DNA from: Candidatus Anoxychlamydiales bacterium
Lineage (GTDB): Bacteria > Chlamydiota > Chlamydiia > Chlamydiales > SM23-39
Length of the DNA: 5,781 nucleotides
Direction of reading: 5' to 3'
Assembly (NCBI GenBank): GCA_011064905.1
Contig: JAAKFW010000108.1
Coordinates: forward strand, 1 to 5,781
Shown here in pieces: positions 1 to 5,153 of this stretch (its first letter is position 1; every line of letters starts with the position of its first letter). Position numbers and translations under genes: made by a program. A model generated the notes under the pieces. It was not told where the DNA came from. It did not search any database and saw nothing but the letters and a program-made list of their open reading frames with translations.

Positions 1-829
1 AATGAATAAAAGCATCGAAGAAAAATTCTACTCCAAAATTTATTAAAGCCGAGGCAAAAAAAACAGGAGTAACTTTGCCGGCTAAAAACCCTTCTGTAGA
101 AAAGCTATTGCCAGCTAATTCTAAAAGTTCTATCTCTTCTAAAAGTTCTTTATATTGTATTTCAGATAGTTTACTTTTAGTTTCTGCGCTATCCAAAGGA
201 TAAGTAATAATATCTGTTTTTTGAGATCCGCTTTTGGGGGTTCTTAAAAAAAATTGGCATTGCTTTTTTTTTCTATCGACAATCCCTTGAAATTCTTTTC
301 CCGATCCAATAGGCCAGTTCATGGCATAGGAATCAATCTTTAAAACACTCTCAACTTCACTCATCAAATCTATGGGGTCGCGCCCATAGAGATCCATTTT
401 ATTTATAAATGTTAAGACAGGTATCTCTCTTAAGCGGCAAACTTCAAATAATTTTAAAGTTTGTTTTTCAACTCCTTTGGATGCATCGATTACCATAATA
501 GCGCAGTCAGCTGCGGTAAGAGTTCTATATGTGTCTTCTGAAAAATCTTCATGACCAGGGGTGTCTAAAACATTAATGATTACATCTTTATAACTAAATT
601 GCATAGCAGAAGAGGTTACAGAAATTCCTCTTTCCTGCTCCATAGCCATCCAATCAGAAACTGCTGCTTTTCTTCCTTTTCTGCCTTTTACCATTCCAGC
701 TGTTGTTAACATGCCAGAGTATAACAAAAGCTTTTCAGTTAAAGTGGTTTTCCCTGCATCAGGGTGAGAGATAATCGCAAAGGTTCGTCTTTTTGCTACT
801 TCTTTTTTTAAAAGATCTTTTTCAGTCAT
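1..829 (-). CDS. prfC: Peptide chain release factor 3 (RF3), N-terminal part, cut by window edge
   Basis: RF3 is a cytoplasmic translational GTPase that speeds release of RF1/RF2 from the ribosome after peptide release. The 276 codons seen cover the GTPase domain, with all G motifs: G1 HPDAGKT at residues 22-28, the G2/switch I segment RGISVTSS at 67-74, G3 DTPGH at 89-93, G4 NKMD at 143-146 and a G5-like SAL at 260-262. Segments such as EVAKRRTFAIISHPDAGKTT, GHEDFSEDTYRTLTAADC and NWPIGSGKEFQG line up by memory with Escherichia coli RF3 and separate it from EF-G. The family is about 525-540 residues, so about half is missing only because the window ends at base 1. The ATG at 829 must be the start: an in-frame TAA lies three codons upstream. 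No Shine-Dalgarno sequence is visible; the leader is an A-run. The neighbour on the right is transposase debris, so it is probably transcribed alone or with genes beyond the left edge. Confidence 0.96.
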   Translation of the reverse strand, partial: MTEKDLLKKEVAKRRTFAIISHPDAGKTTLTEKLLLYSGMLTTAGMVKGRKGRKAAVSDWMAMEQERGISVTSSAMQFSYKDVIINVLDTPGHEDFSEDTYRTLTAADCAIMVIDASKGVEKQTLKLFEVCRLREIPVLTFINKMDLYGRDPIDLMSEVESVLKIDSYAMNWPIGSGKEFQGIVDRKKKQCQFFLRTPKSGSQKTDIITYPLDSAETKSKLSEIQYKELLEEIELLELAGNSFSTEGFLAGKVTPVFFASALINFGVEFFFDAFIH

Positions 830-853
830 TTTTTTTTACTTTTTAAGGTTTAT

Positions 854-859
854 ATTATA
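854..859 (-). promoter_or_regulatory. Possible -10 box for prfC
   Basis: A perfect TATAAT on the minus strand lies about 25 bases before the prfC ATG and would give a short leader of roughly 18 bases without a ribosome binding site. No convincing -35 box is found at 16-18 bases upstream (the hexamer there is TTCCCT). In such AT-rich DNA a lone TATAAT is weak evidence. Confidence 0.3.
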
Positions 860-921
860 CTTATTCGAAGATTCTAAGGGAAGAGAGTATTAAAAAAAAA
901 TATGAGAAAAAAAGCTTAAAT

Positions 922-1206
922 TTAAATATATTTCCAATTTGTTCTATCCATGATTAGAATGAATTTTTCAAGAGAAAATAGATGTAGAATTAAAGGAATT
1001 ATAGAGCTTAAATCGAAAGAAAAGTTTTTGAAAAATCTTTGAACCCTACGATATGATGATTTTTCTATAGCGTTATTATGAAAAGAATTTGCTATTTCAG
1101 ATAAATTTACCGTCTTAACACAAAAAAGAGTCTGGATTATTTGAGCTAAACATCCAACTCTAGACTTGTGCCAAATTAGATAAAATTTTTTCCAATTCGT
1201 TAATAT
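922..1206 (-). pseudogene. Truncated IS4-family (DDE) transposase relic
   Basis: The minus frame is open for about 94 codons and reads like the N-terminus of an IS4-type transposase: NWKKFYLIWHKSRVGCLAQ, then QTLFCVKTVNLSEIANSF, then SSYRRVQRFFKNFSFDL, ending in LIMDRTNWKYI and a TAA. DRTNW carries the first catalytic aspartate (base 948-946) of the DDE triad in this family. Full-length proteins run several hundred residues, so the second D, the E and the whole catalytic core are missing; past DRTNWK the sequence turns into A/T-rich DNA. There is no ATG: an in-frame TAA lies just upstream, and the codons available at the head are AAC ATA TTA ACG, so an original ATG or TTG has probably mutated (ATA at 1206-1204 is the best guess). 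It is thus a dead 5' fragment of an insertion sequence. Family assignment is from motif memory, not from a search. Confidence 0.8.
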
Positions 1207-1264
1207 GTTTTATCTTATTCCCCTAAGTTGTAGTTGATGAAGGAGATAAGCTTACATATTAACG
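1198..1264. repeat. Long imperfect inverted repeat (hairpin) over the head of the transposase relic
   Basis: The outer arms CGTTAATATGT (1198-1208) and ACATATTAACG (1254-1264) are perfect 11-base reverse complements. Inside, after a small asymmetric internal loop, CTTATTCC (1214-1221) pairs with GGAGATAAG (1242-1250) with one bulge, leaving a loop of about 20 bases. On the minus-strand RNA the 3' half of the stem contains the AGGGG sequence (1224-1220), the only Shine-Dalgarno-like motif before the transposase frame, and the likely start region (1206-1204). The hairpin would therefore mask translation initiation when the RNA is read in from outside, as is known for IS10 and IS50. The structure is seen directly; the role is inferred. 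Confidence 0.65.
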
Positions 1265-1395
1265 GGTTTTTTTTATCAAATTATTTTTTTGTCGTGCACG
1301 AAGAGCATAAAAATAATCATTTTGCTCTAAATCAAGAGGTTTTTGTTTATTTATACAAAATATCTTCAGCTCGCAATAGTCCCATATTCTAAAAA
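1265..1395. other. Non-coding stretch between transposase relic and the 191-codon gene
   Basis: No open frame of note is found here. Besides repeat copy 1 it holds a weak stem made by AGAGCA (1302-1307) and TGCTCT (1323-1328). This stem lies downstream of the 191-codon gene, but no T-run follows it on the minus strand, so I do not call it a terminator. With the relic and hairpin, the whole span 830-1395 has no intact gene. Confidence 0.6.
1269..1295 (+). repeat. Direct repeat, copy 1
   Basis: This is a T-run, then ATCAAATTA, then seven T, then GTCGT. It matches copy 2 at 2077-2102 except for one T in the second T-run, and the likeness stops sharply on both sides apart from T-run length. The GTCGT end here continues into a ten-base palindrome TCGTGCACGA (1292-1301). 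The repeat lies 63-90 bases ahead of the transposase relic, where an insertion-sequence end could be, but no matching inverted copy is present. The two copies bracket the 191-codon gene. Confidence 0.7.
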
Positions 1396-1971
1396 TTACT
1401 CAGTATATTCAATTATTTCTCTTTTGATCTGCGAATTCATATCACGGTAAGAGTCTCTTAAGCAATTATTGATATATATTTGTCCCGTGGTATCTTCTGG
1501 ACACTCAATCGTGCTAGATAGCCAGCCACCACGGACTGCACCACCATGGTATTGATTGAGTTTACAGTCACTGTTTGGGTCTTTATATCTACAGTTATCT
1601 AAATATCCAAGATCTGAAAAATACATATATAAATTTGAAACACCTAGTACAGTTGAGGCAACACCTGCTGATGTAAATGCAAGCAAGTTGAATATTCTTC
1701 GTTTTGTATTAAAAGAGCTTTCTGATTTATCGTTTTTGTAATGAAGATAAATTTGTTTTCCTTCATGCCCGGCATATCTTAAAGATGTTAATCCAAGTCC
1801 TGTACAAAGTAACCCAACGCCTAATGAAGTTGCTGCATAATCAGCCCCTAAAATTTTCGCTGAATTCAAAAGACTAGAAAAGTTATTAGCAAGAGTAGAA
1901 CTAGTTGATGAAAGTGCATCATAACCCTTTGAAAAAAGATATCCAGTTTGTAATTTGCTTAAAAAAGACAT
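1396..1971 (-). CDS. Unrecognised 191-residue protein with two hydrophobic segments; candidate inclusion-membrane or other membrane protein
   Basis: I do not recognise the family. Visible layout: a Ser/Asn-rich, uncharged-to-polar N-terminus (residues 1-39, including SSTSSTLANNFSSLLNS); hydrophobic segment one, about 40-66, rich in G, L and A; a basic linker of about 25 residues (67-92, ending NTKRR); hydrophobic segment two, about 93-118; and a polar C-terminal domain (119-191) with four cysteines, C127, C136, C157 and C170. There is no classical signal peptide. Two closely spaced membrane segments with polar ends resemble the bilobed core of chlamydial Inc proteins, which are exported by type III secretion; that is an inference from shape only. 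By the positive-inside rule the basic linker would face the cytoplasm, putting both ends, and the cysteines, outside. Expression looks real: AAGGAGG lies four bases before the ATG at 1971 and a strong promoter sits upstream. It stands alone between transposon debris and decayed DNA, which suggests an accessory gene. Confidence 0.8.
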   Translation of the reverse strand: MSFLSKLQTGYLFSKGYDALSSTSSTLANNFSSLLNSAKILGADYAATSLGVGLLCTGLGLTSLRYAGHEGKQIYLHYKNDKSESSFNTKRRIFNLLAFTSAGVASTVLGVSNLYMYFSDLGYLDNCRYKDPNSDCKLNQYHGGAVRGGWLSSTIECPEDTTGQIYINNCLRDSYRDMNSQIKREIIEYTE

Positions 1972-1975
1972 TTTT

Positions 1976-1982
1976 CCTCCTT
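1976..1982 (-). promoter_or_regulatory. Strong Shine-Dalgarno sequence of the 191-codon gene
   Basis: AAGGAGG on the minus strand ends four bases before the ATG at 1971. It is the best ribosome binding site in the window and fixes the start codon. It stands out because prfC and recD2 have no visible one. Confidence 0.85.
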
Positions 1983-2001
1983 AGTAAGTATTTTCAATAA
2001 A

Positions 2002-2023
2002 ATGACTTATTTAGTATAGTCAT
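2002..2023. promoter_or_regulatory. Inverted repeat at the transcript start of the 191-codon gene (possible operator or leader hairpin)
   Basis: ATGACT (2002-2007) and AGTCAT (2018-2023) are perfect six-base inverted arms ten bases apart. They fall just downstream of the predicted transcription start near 2026, where a repressor would block initiation or a short hairpin would form at the 5' end of the mRNA. Six-base arms can arise by chance in AT-rich DNA, so the function is a guess. Confidence 0.3.
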
Positions 2024-2032
2024 AATTCAGAT

Positions 2033-2060
2033 ATTATAACATATCTTTTAAGTATTTCAA
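2033..2060 (-). promoter_or_regulatory. Sigma70-type promoter of the 191-codon gene
   Basis: On the minus strand TTGAAA (2060-2055) is followed after 16 bases by TATAAT (2038-2033). TG at 2041-2040 makes an extended -10, TGTTATAAT. Five of six -35 bases and all -10 bases match consensus. The predicted start near 2026 gives a leader of about 55 bases ending in AAGGAGG. This is the best promoter in the window. Confidence 0.65.
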
Positions 2061-2076
2061 AGCTTTAATTGTTCAG

Positions 2077-2102
2077 TTTTTTATCAAATTATTTTTTGTC
2101 GT
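2077..2102 (+). repeat. Direct repeat, copy 2
   Basis: Six T, ATCAAATTA, six T, GTCGT: the same unit as copy 1 (1269-1295), about 808 bases away and in the same orientation. It lies just beyond the promoter of the 191-codon gene. It is not next to any transposase remnant that I can see. It may be a lone end of the same kind of insertion sequence, a footprint of recombination, or a dispersed short repeat of this genome. Confidence 0.7.
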
Positions 2103-2220
2103 AATCTGAGGCGAAAATAAGTAAAAATATGCAAATAAGTTTGTTGAGAAAATATTAAAATATTTATTTTACAAAAAAAAGACCAATGAATATAGCTCAA
2201 AAAAACACAAGAGGTATATT

Positions 2221-2298
2221 ATGGTCCAAAAACTCCCTCTTCAAGAAAAAGCAAAAGAGATGAAACAGCATTTATCAAATATAAATTTTAGTTTATAG
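2221..2298 (+). CDS. Doubtful 25-codon mini-ORF
   Basis: ATG at 2221 lies six bases after GAGG (2211-2214) and opens a frame of 25 codons rich in Lys, Gln and Glu (MVQKLPLQEKAKEMKQHLSN and five more residues) before TAG. The composition is that of a soluble, helical peptide and the ribosome binding site is fair. No promoter or family is recognised. It could be a real small protein, the head of a dead gene, or chance. Confidence 0.2.
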   Translation: MVQKLPLQEKAKEMKQHLSNINFSL

Positions 2299-2330
2299 GT
2301 ATCTTTTTTTATAATCCAAAATGGTGCAAA

Positions 2331-2411
2331 ATGAGTAAAAAACAAGATGAGCTATCACAATAAAAGCCATATAAGATGGTAGATGATTTTCCTGCTAAAA
2401 AAAATATTTAG
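2331..2411 (+). pseudogene. Possible gene remnant with an internal in-frame stop
   Basis: ATG at 2331 reads MSKKQDELSQ, then TAA (2361-2363), then in the same frame KPYKMVDDFPAKKNI and TAG. The start looks like that of a small soluble protein and the codons after the stop still look protein-like. This hints at a nonsense-mutated short gene, but 26 codons is too little to exclude chance. No family is recognised. Confidence 0.12.
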
Positions 2412-2498
2412 ATAGAAGTTATATGCTATATATATTATATATTAGGATATTAAAATTACCTATATAATTAATTTTCAAGAACTTAGTAAAGAAATAGC

Positions 2499-4691
2499 TT
2501 AAAATCCCGGCAGGAATATCTCTTGAGCTTTGGATCCTATGTTTTTAATAGCACTTTCCAAGCCGGTATATCTTTTTAAGACCTCTTTATTTTTTACTGC
2601 AATAGATAGTGCTTTAGTGGTGCCTATTAGAATAACTAGTTTTTTACCTCTAGTTATCGCTGTATATAAGAGGTTTTTTTGAAGTAGTTTATAATGAGTT
2701 GTGTGAATTGGCATGATAATGCAAGGACACTCCGATCCTTGAAATTTATGAACGCTAACGCAATATGCTAAATTAATTTCTTCGAGCTCTGAAAAATCAT
2801 ATGAGACAACATTTTCATCAAATGCAATATCGAGCCTTTGATCAATAGTATCTATGTGTAGAATTTTACCAATGTCACCATTGAATACATTTTTTTGATA
2901 GTTATTTCTAATTTGCATGACTTTATCTTTTACATGAAAACGTCTACCTGATCTAAATAGCGGTTTAGAAGAGGGATTTAGAGTGTTTTGCAGAACTAAA
3001 TTCAAATTCTCAATACCAACTTTCCCTTTTTTCATTGGAGCTATTACTTGAATGTCATCTAAAGGATGAAAATTTCTTTTAGGGAGCTCTTTTTCAACTA
3101 AATCTAAAATCTTTTTTTCTATCTCTTCTAAATCTTCTAAATAAATAAATCTAAAATCAGAGGTTTTATCTGTATGGATATCAGGCATTTTTGCCTGATT
3201 TATTAGGTGGGCATTTAAAATTATTTTAGAGTCTTTAGCTTGTCTATAAATCTCGGTTAGTTTCGTAAAGTAAACTTTATCAGAAGCTATCATATCCTTT
3301 AGGGTATTTCCAGCTCCTACAGATGGTAACTGATCAATATCTCCAATAAATATTACTTTTGCATTAGAAGGGATTGCTTTTAAAAGATGGTATAATAAAA
3401 GTGTATCGATCATAGATGCTTCATCAATTATTATTAGATCGCATTTCAATGGGTTATTTTCATCTCTTTTAAATCCTTTGGATGAAAAGTCACATTCTAA
3501 AAGAGAGTGGATTGTATAGGCCTTCTTTTTCGTTATCTCTGATAGTCTTTTAGCAGCTCTTCCTGTCGGTGCACATAAGTAGATTTTTAGAGTTACCTCT
3601 TCTAATATTTTTAAAATAGCATTTGTGATGGTGCTTTTTCCAGTGCCAGGTCCGCCTGTTATTATATGTAGTTTTTTATCAATAGACTCTTTTATTGCTA
3701 TTTTTTGATTTTGAGCTAATTCTATGTTTAATTTTTTCTCAGACCATAAGATTGCTTTTTCAGTATTTATAACCCTTAAATTGCTAGAAGATTTTTTTAT
3801 TCTATTTAGCTCTTTTGCTATGTTTTGTTCAAAAAAGTAAAAGGACTGAAGCCAAATAAATTCTTTTTCCTCTCCATCTTTATTTAGGAAATCTTTTATA
3901 ACTTGTTTTTTTAGAATTAGAGACGCTAGTTCCTTTTTTATTAAAGTATCTTCAACTTCTAATATTTTTTGAGATGCTTGTAGGAATTTTTCCAAGGGAT
4001 AGCAAGTATGGCCTGAACTTGTCAGTTCAAATAACACATACTCAATTCCAGATGCGATTCTTAAGGGGGATGTTTTTTCAAACCCTAACTTTTCAGCTAT
4101 ATTATCTGCTATTCTAAATCCAATGCCAGTTATGTCTTTTGCTAATATATAGGGGTTTTCTTTTACTTTTTGAATCGACGCATTAGCATACATTTTGTAA
4201 ATCTTTTGAGCATATGTAGGAGATATTCCATATGTTCTTAAAAATATTATGACTTGTCTAATTATTTTCTGATCTTCCCAGTTCTTACGGATCATCTCGA
4301 TTCTTTTTTTTCCAATACCATCTACTTCTAATAATCTATGTGGGTTTTCATCTATAATATCTAAAGTTTCAGTTTTGAACTTTTCTACGATCTTCTCAGC
4401 ATATACCGGTCCAATCCCTTTAACTAAGCCAGATTCTAAATATTTTTGGATTCCAACAATATCAGAGGGGATTTCAATAACAAAGTTTTTAACTTCAAAT
4501 TGCCGCCCAAAGTTAGAGTGGGTTTTCCACTCTCCTTCAATAGAGAGAGCTTCTCCAGGTTGAACAGATGGCATTACTCCTATTATTGTCGTAAAATCTT
4601 TTTTTTGTTTTTCTTTGAATTTAGCTACTAAAAAGCCGTTATCGGGATTAGAAAAAGTAATGTATTCGATGTATCCTTGAAGTGTATCCAT
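2499..4691 (-). CDS. recD2: RecD2-family 5'-3' DNA helicase (SF1B)
   Basis: RecD2 proteins are ATP-driven 5'-3' single-strand translocases and helicases acting in recombination and repair without RecBC. All hallmarks are present in 730 residues, the usual family length. The N-terminal domain (about 1-75) is followed by helix-hairpin-helix repeats with KGIGPVYAEKI (91-101), DGIGKKRIEMI (124-134) and ITGIGFRIADNI (187-198). The motor has a Q motif near AQNQK (326-330), Walker A GGPGTGKST (346-354), an APTGRAA segment (374-380), Walker B IIIDEASM (420-427), GDIDQLPSVGAG (450-461), YRQA (482-485), an SH3-like insert around 585-640, VHKFQGSE (647-654) and the arginine-finger motif YTAITRGKK (676-684). 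Nothing catalytic is missing, so it should be active. The N-terminal extension and HhH repeats separate it from RecD of RecBCD. The ATG at 4691 is the first possible start after an in-frame TAA; no Shine-Dalgarno is visible. It is divergent from tRNA-Asn. Confidence 0.96.
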   Translation of the reverse strand: MDTLQGYIEYITFSNPDNGFLVAKFKEKQKKDFTTIIGVMPSVQPGEALSIEGEWKTHSNFGRQFEVKNFVIEIPSDIVGIQKYLESGLVKGIGPVYAEKIVEKFKTETLDIIDENPHRLLEVDGIGKKRIEMIRKNWEDQKIIRQVIIFLRTYGISPTYAQKIYKMYANASIQKVKENPYILAKDITGIGFRIADNIAEKLGFEKTSPLRIASGIEYVLFELTSSGHTCYPLEKFLQASQKILEVEDTLIKKELASLILKKQVIKDFLNKDGEEKEFIWLQSFYFFEQNIAKELNRIKKSSSNLRVINTEKAILWSEKKLNIELAQNQKIAIKESIDKKLHIITGGPGTGKSTITNAILKILEEVTLKIYLCAPTGRAAKRLSEITKKKAYTIHSLLECDFSSKGFKRDENNPLKCDLIIIDEASMIDTLLLYHLLKAIPSNAKVIFIGDIDQLPSVGAGNTLKDMIASDKVYFTKLTEIYRQAKDSKIILNAHLINQAKMPDIHTDKTSDFRFIYLEDLEEIEKKILDLVEKELPKRNFHPLDDIQVIAPMKKGKVGIENLNLVLQNTLNPSSKPLFRSGRRFHVKDKVMQIRNNYQKNVFNGDIGKILHIDTIDQRLDIAFDENVVSYDFSELEEINLAYCVSVHKFQGSECPCIIMPIHTTHYKLLQKNLLYTAITRGKKLVILIGTTKALSIAVKNKEVLKRYTGLESAIKNIGSKAQEIFLPGF

Positions 4692-4732
4692 AAAACTTTT
4701 TTTTTAATAATTAGGGTAACATTTTGAAAGTT

Positions 4733-4738
4733 ATTATA
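4733..4738 (-). promoter_or_regulatory. Possible -10 box for recD2
   Basis: TATAAT on the minus strand lies about 42 bases before the recD2 ATG. The hexamer at the proper -35 distance (CCATGA) does not match consensus. It is the best candidate in the 101 bases separating recD2 from the divergent tRNA gene, and would lie almost back to back with the tRNA promoter. Confidence 0.3.
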
Positions 4739-4745
4739 AAAGAAA

Positions 4746-4774
4746 TTGATAAAAATCATGGTTTTTATTAAATT
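4746..4774 (+). promoter_or_regulatory. Possible promoter of tRNA-Asn
   Basis: TTGATA (4746-4751) and TAAATT (4769-4774) are 17 bases apart and match consensus at five and four of six positions. The predicted start near 4781 would leave a 5' leader of about 12 bases for RNase P to remove. The TATAGA at 4784-4789 is too close to the mature 5' end to serve as a -10 box. Confidence 0.35.
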
Positions 4775-4792
4775 TGTTACATGTATAGATAT

Positions 4793-4864
4793 TCCGGGTT
4801 AGCTCAGCGGTAGAGCAGTGGACTGTTAATCCATTGGTCGTAAGTTCGAATCTTACACCCGGAG
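4793..4864 (+). tRNA. tRNA-Asn (anticodon GTT)
   Basis: The 72-base cloverleaf folds fully. The acceptor stem is TCCGGGT/ACCCGGA (4793-4799 with 4857-4863) with discriminator G4864. The D stem is GCTC/GAGC (4802-4805 with 4813-4816). The anticodon stem is GTGGA/TCCAT (4818-4822 with 4830-4834) with one G-U pair and loop CTGTTAA, giving anticodon GTT at 4825-4827 for Asn codons AAC and AAU. The T stem is GTAAG/CTTAC with loop TTCGAAT. No 3' CCA is encoded (TTT follows), so CCA must be added by nucleotidyltransferase. It has its own terminator directly downstream and is a single tRNA, not part of a cluster here. Confidence 0.98.
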
Positions 4865-4875
4865 TTTTGATCTAG

Positions 4876-4911
4876 AGGCAGTTAGGTGAAACAAACTAAC
4901 TGCCTTTTTTT
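4876..4911 (+). terminator. Intrinsic terminator of tRNA-Asn
   Basis: AGGCAGTTAG (4876-4885) and CTAACTGCCT (4896-4905) form a perfect 10-bp stem with a 10-base loop, and seven T (4905-4911) follow. It starts 12 bases after the mature tRNA end, so it closes a single-gene tRNA transcript and insulates the downstream gene. Confidence 0.93.
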
Positions 4912-5092
4912 ATCTCATGTTTAAAATCAACTTTTATCGAGAATTATAAGAGATTTAAAAACATATTTTCTGGATTTATAAAAACAAGAAAAATTCTTTT
5001 TGAAAACATTGTATAATATTATCATTAATTAATTTAAAATATTCCCGATAATTTAAATTGTATTAGTTATATGTTTAATAGAGCGTAATTAG

Positions 5093-5121
5093 TTGCGTTA
5101 AATATTGTGTGATTATATAAT
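5093..5121 (+). promoter_or_regulatory. Promoter of the exported-protein gene
   Basis: TTGCGT (5093-5098) and a perfect TATAAT (5116-5121) are exactly 17 bases apart. The predicted start near 5128 gives a leader of about 26 bases that includes the GGAG ribosome binding site. Another TATAAT at 5012-5017 has no -35 partner and is less likely. Confidence 0.5.
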
Positions 5122-5143
5122 AATGATCTTAATTTTTTTTATT

Positions 5144-5147
5144 GGAG
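5144..5147 (+). promoter_or_regulatory. Ribosome binding site deciding the start of the exported-protein gene
   Basis: GGAG ends six bases before ATG at 5154. An upstream in-frame TTG at 5142 would overlap this site and place four extra residues (MELI) before the MKK of the signal peptide, so ATG 5154 is the better start. Confidence 0.75.
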
Positions 5148-5153
5148 TTGATT

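Larger units (their letters stand above)
2103..2498. other. AT-rich, probably decayed intergenic stretch downstream of recD2
   Basis: No convincing gene is found in these 396 bases on either strand. It contains a few very short frames described separately, alternating TA runs at about 2419-2442, and a seven-base AT-only inverted repeat at 2452-2475 (AAAATTA and TAATTTT). That repeat lies just after the recD2 stop, but it lacks G+C and a trailing T-run and is too weak to call a terminator. The pattern of short frames interrupted by stops suggests an eroded gene or insert. Confidence 0.5.

Noticed and set aside
1160..1201. Alternative transposase N-terminus in another frame (HINELEKILSNLAQ) with a frameshift
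   Set aside because: The continuous frame NWKKFYLIWHKSR joins directly to the recognised transposase without needing a frameshift, so it is the simpler reading, though the AGGGG spacing fits the other frame better.
1302..1328. Stem AGAGCA/TGCTCT as terminator of the 191-codon gene
   Set aside because: The stem is short and interrupted and no T-run follows on the minus strand.
1556..1741. Plus-strand 61-codon open frame
   Set aside because: It lies wholly inside the minus-strand 191-codon gene, which has the better start, ribosome binding site and protein features.
2419..2442. Alternating TA run as a replication origin or protein site
   Set aside because: No DnaA-box-like sequences or iterons accompany it; simple AT-rich composition explains it.
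2452..2475. AAAATTA/TAATTTT inverted repeat as recD2 terminator
   Set aside because: It is AT-only, seven pairs, with no proper T-run beyond the stem; likely chance in AT-rich DNA.
4375..4631. Two overlapping plus-strand frames of about 62 codons
   Set aside because: They lie inside recD2 opposite its conserved N-terminal region and have no family features.
4793..4864. tRNA-Asn as an attachment site of an integrated element
   Set aside because: No second copy of the tRNA 3' end and no integrase are found in the window.
5142..5153. TTG start giving four extra residues to the exported protein
   Set aside because: It overlaps the GGAG ribosome binding site; ATG at 5154 has proper spacing and gives a standard MKK signal peptide.
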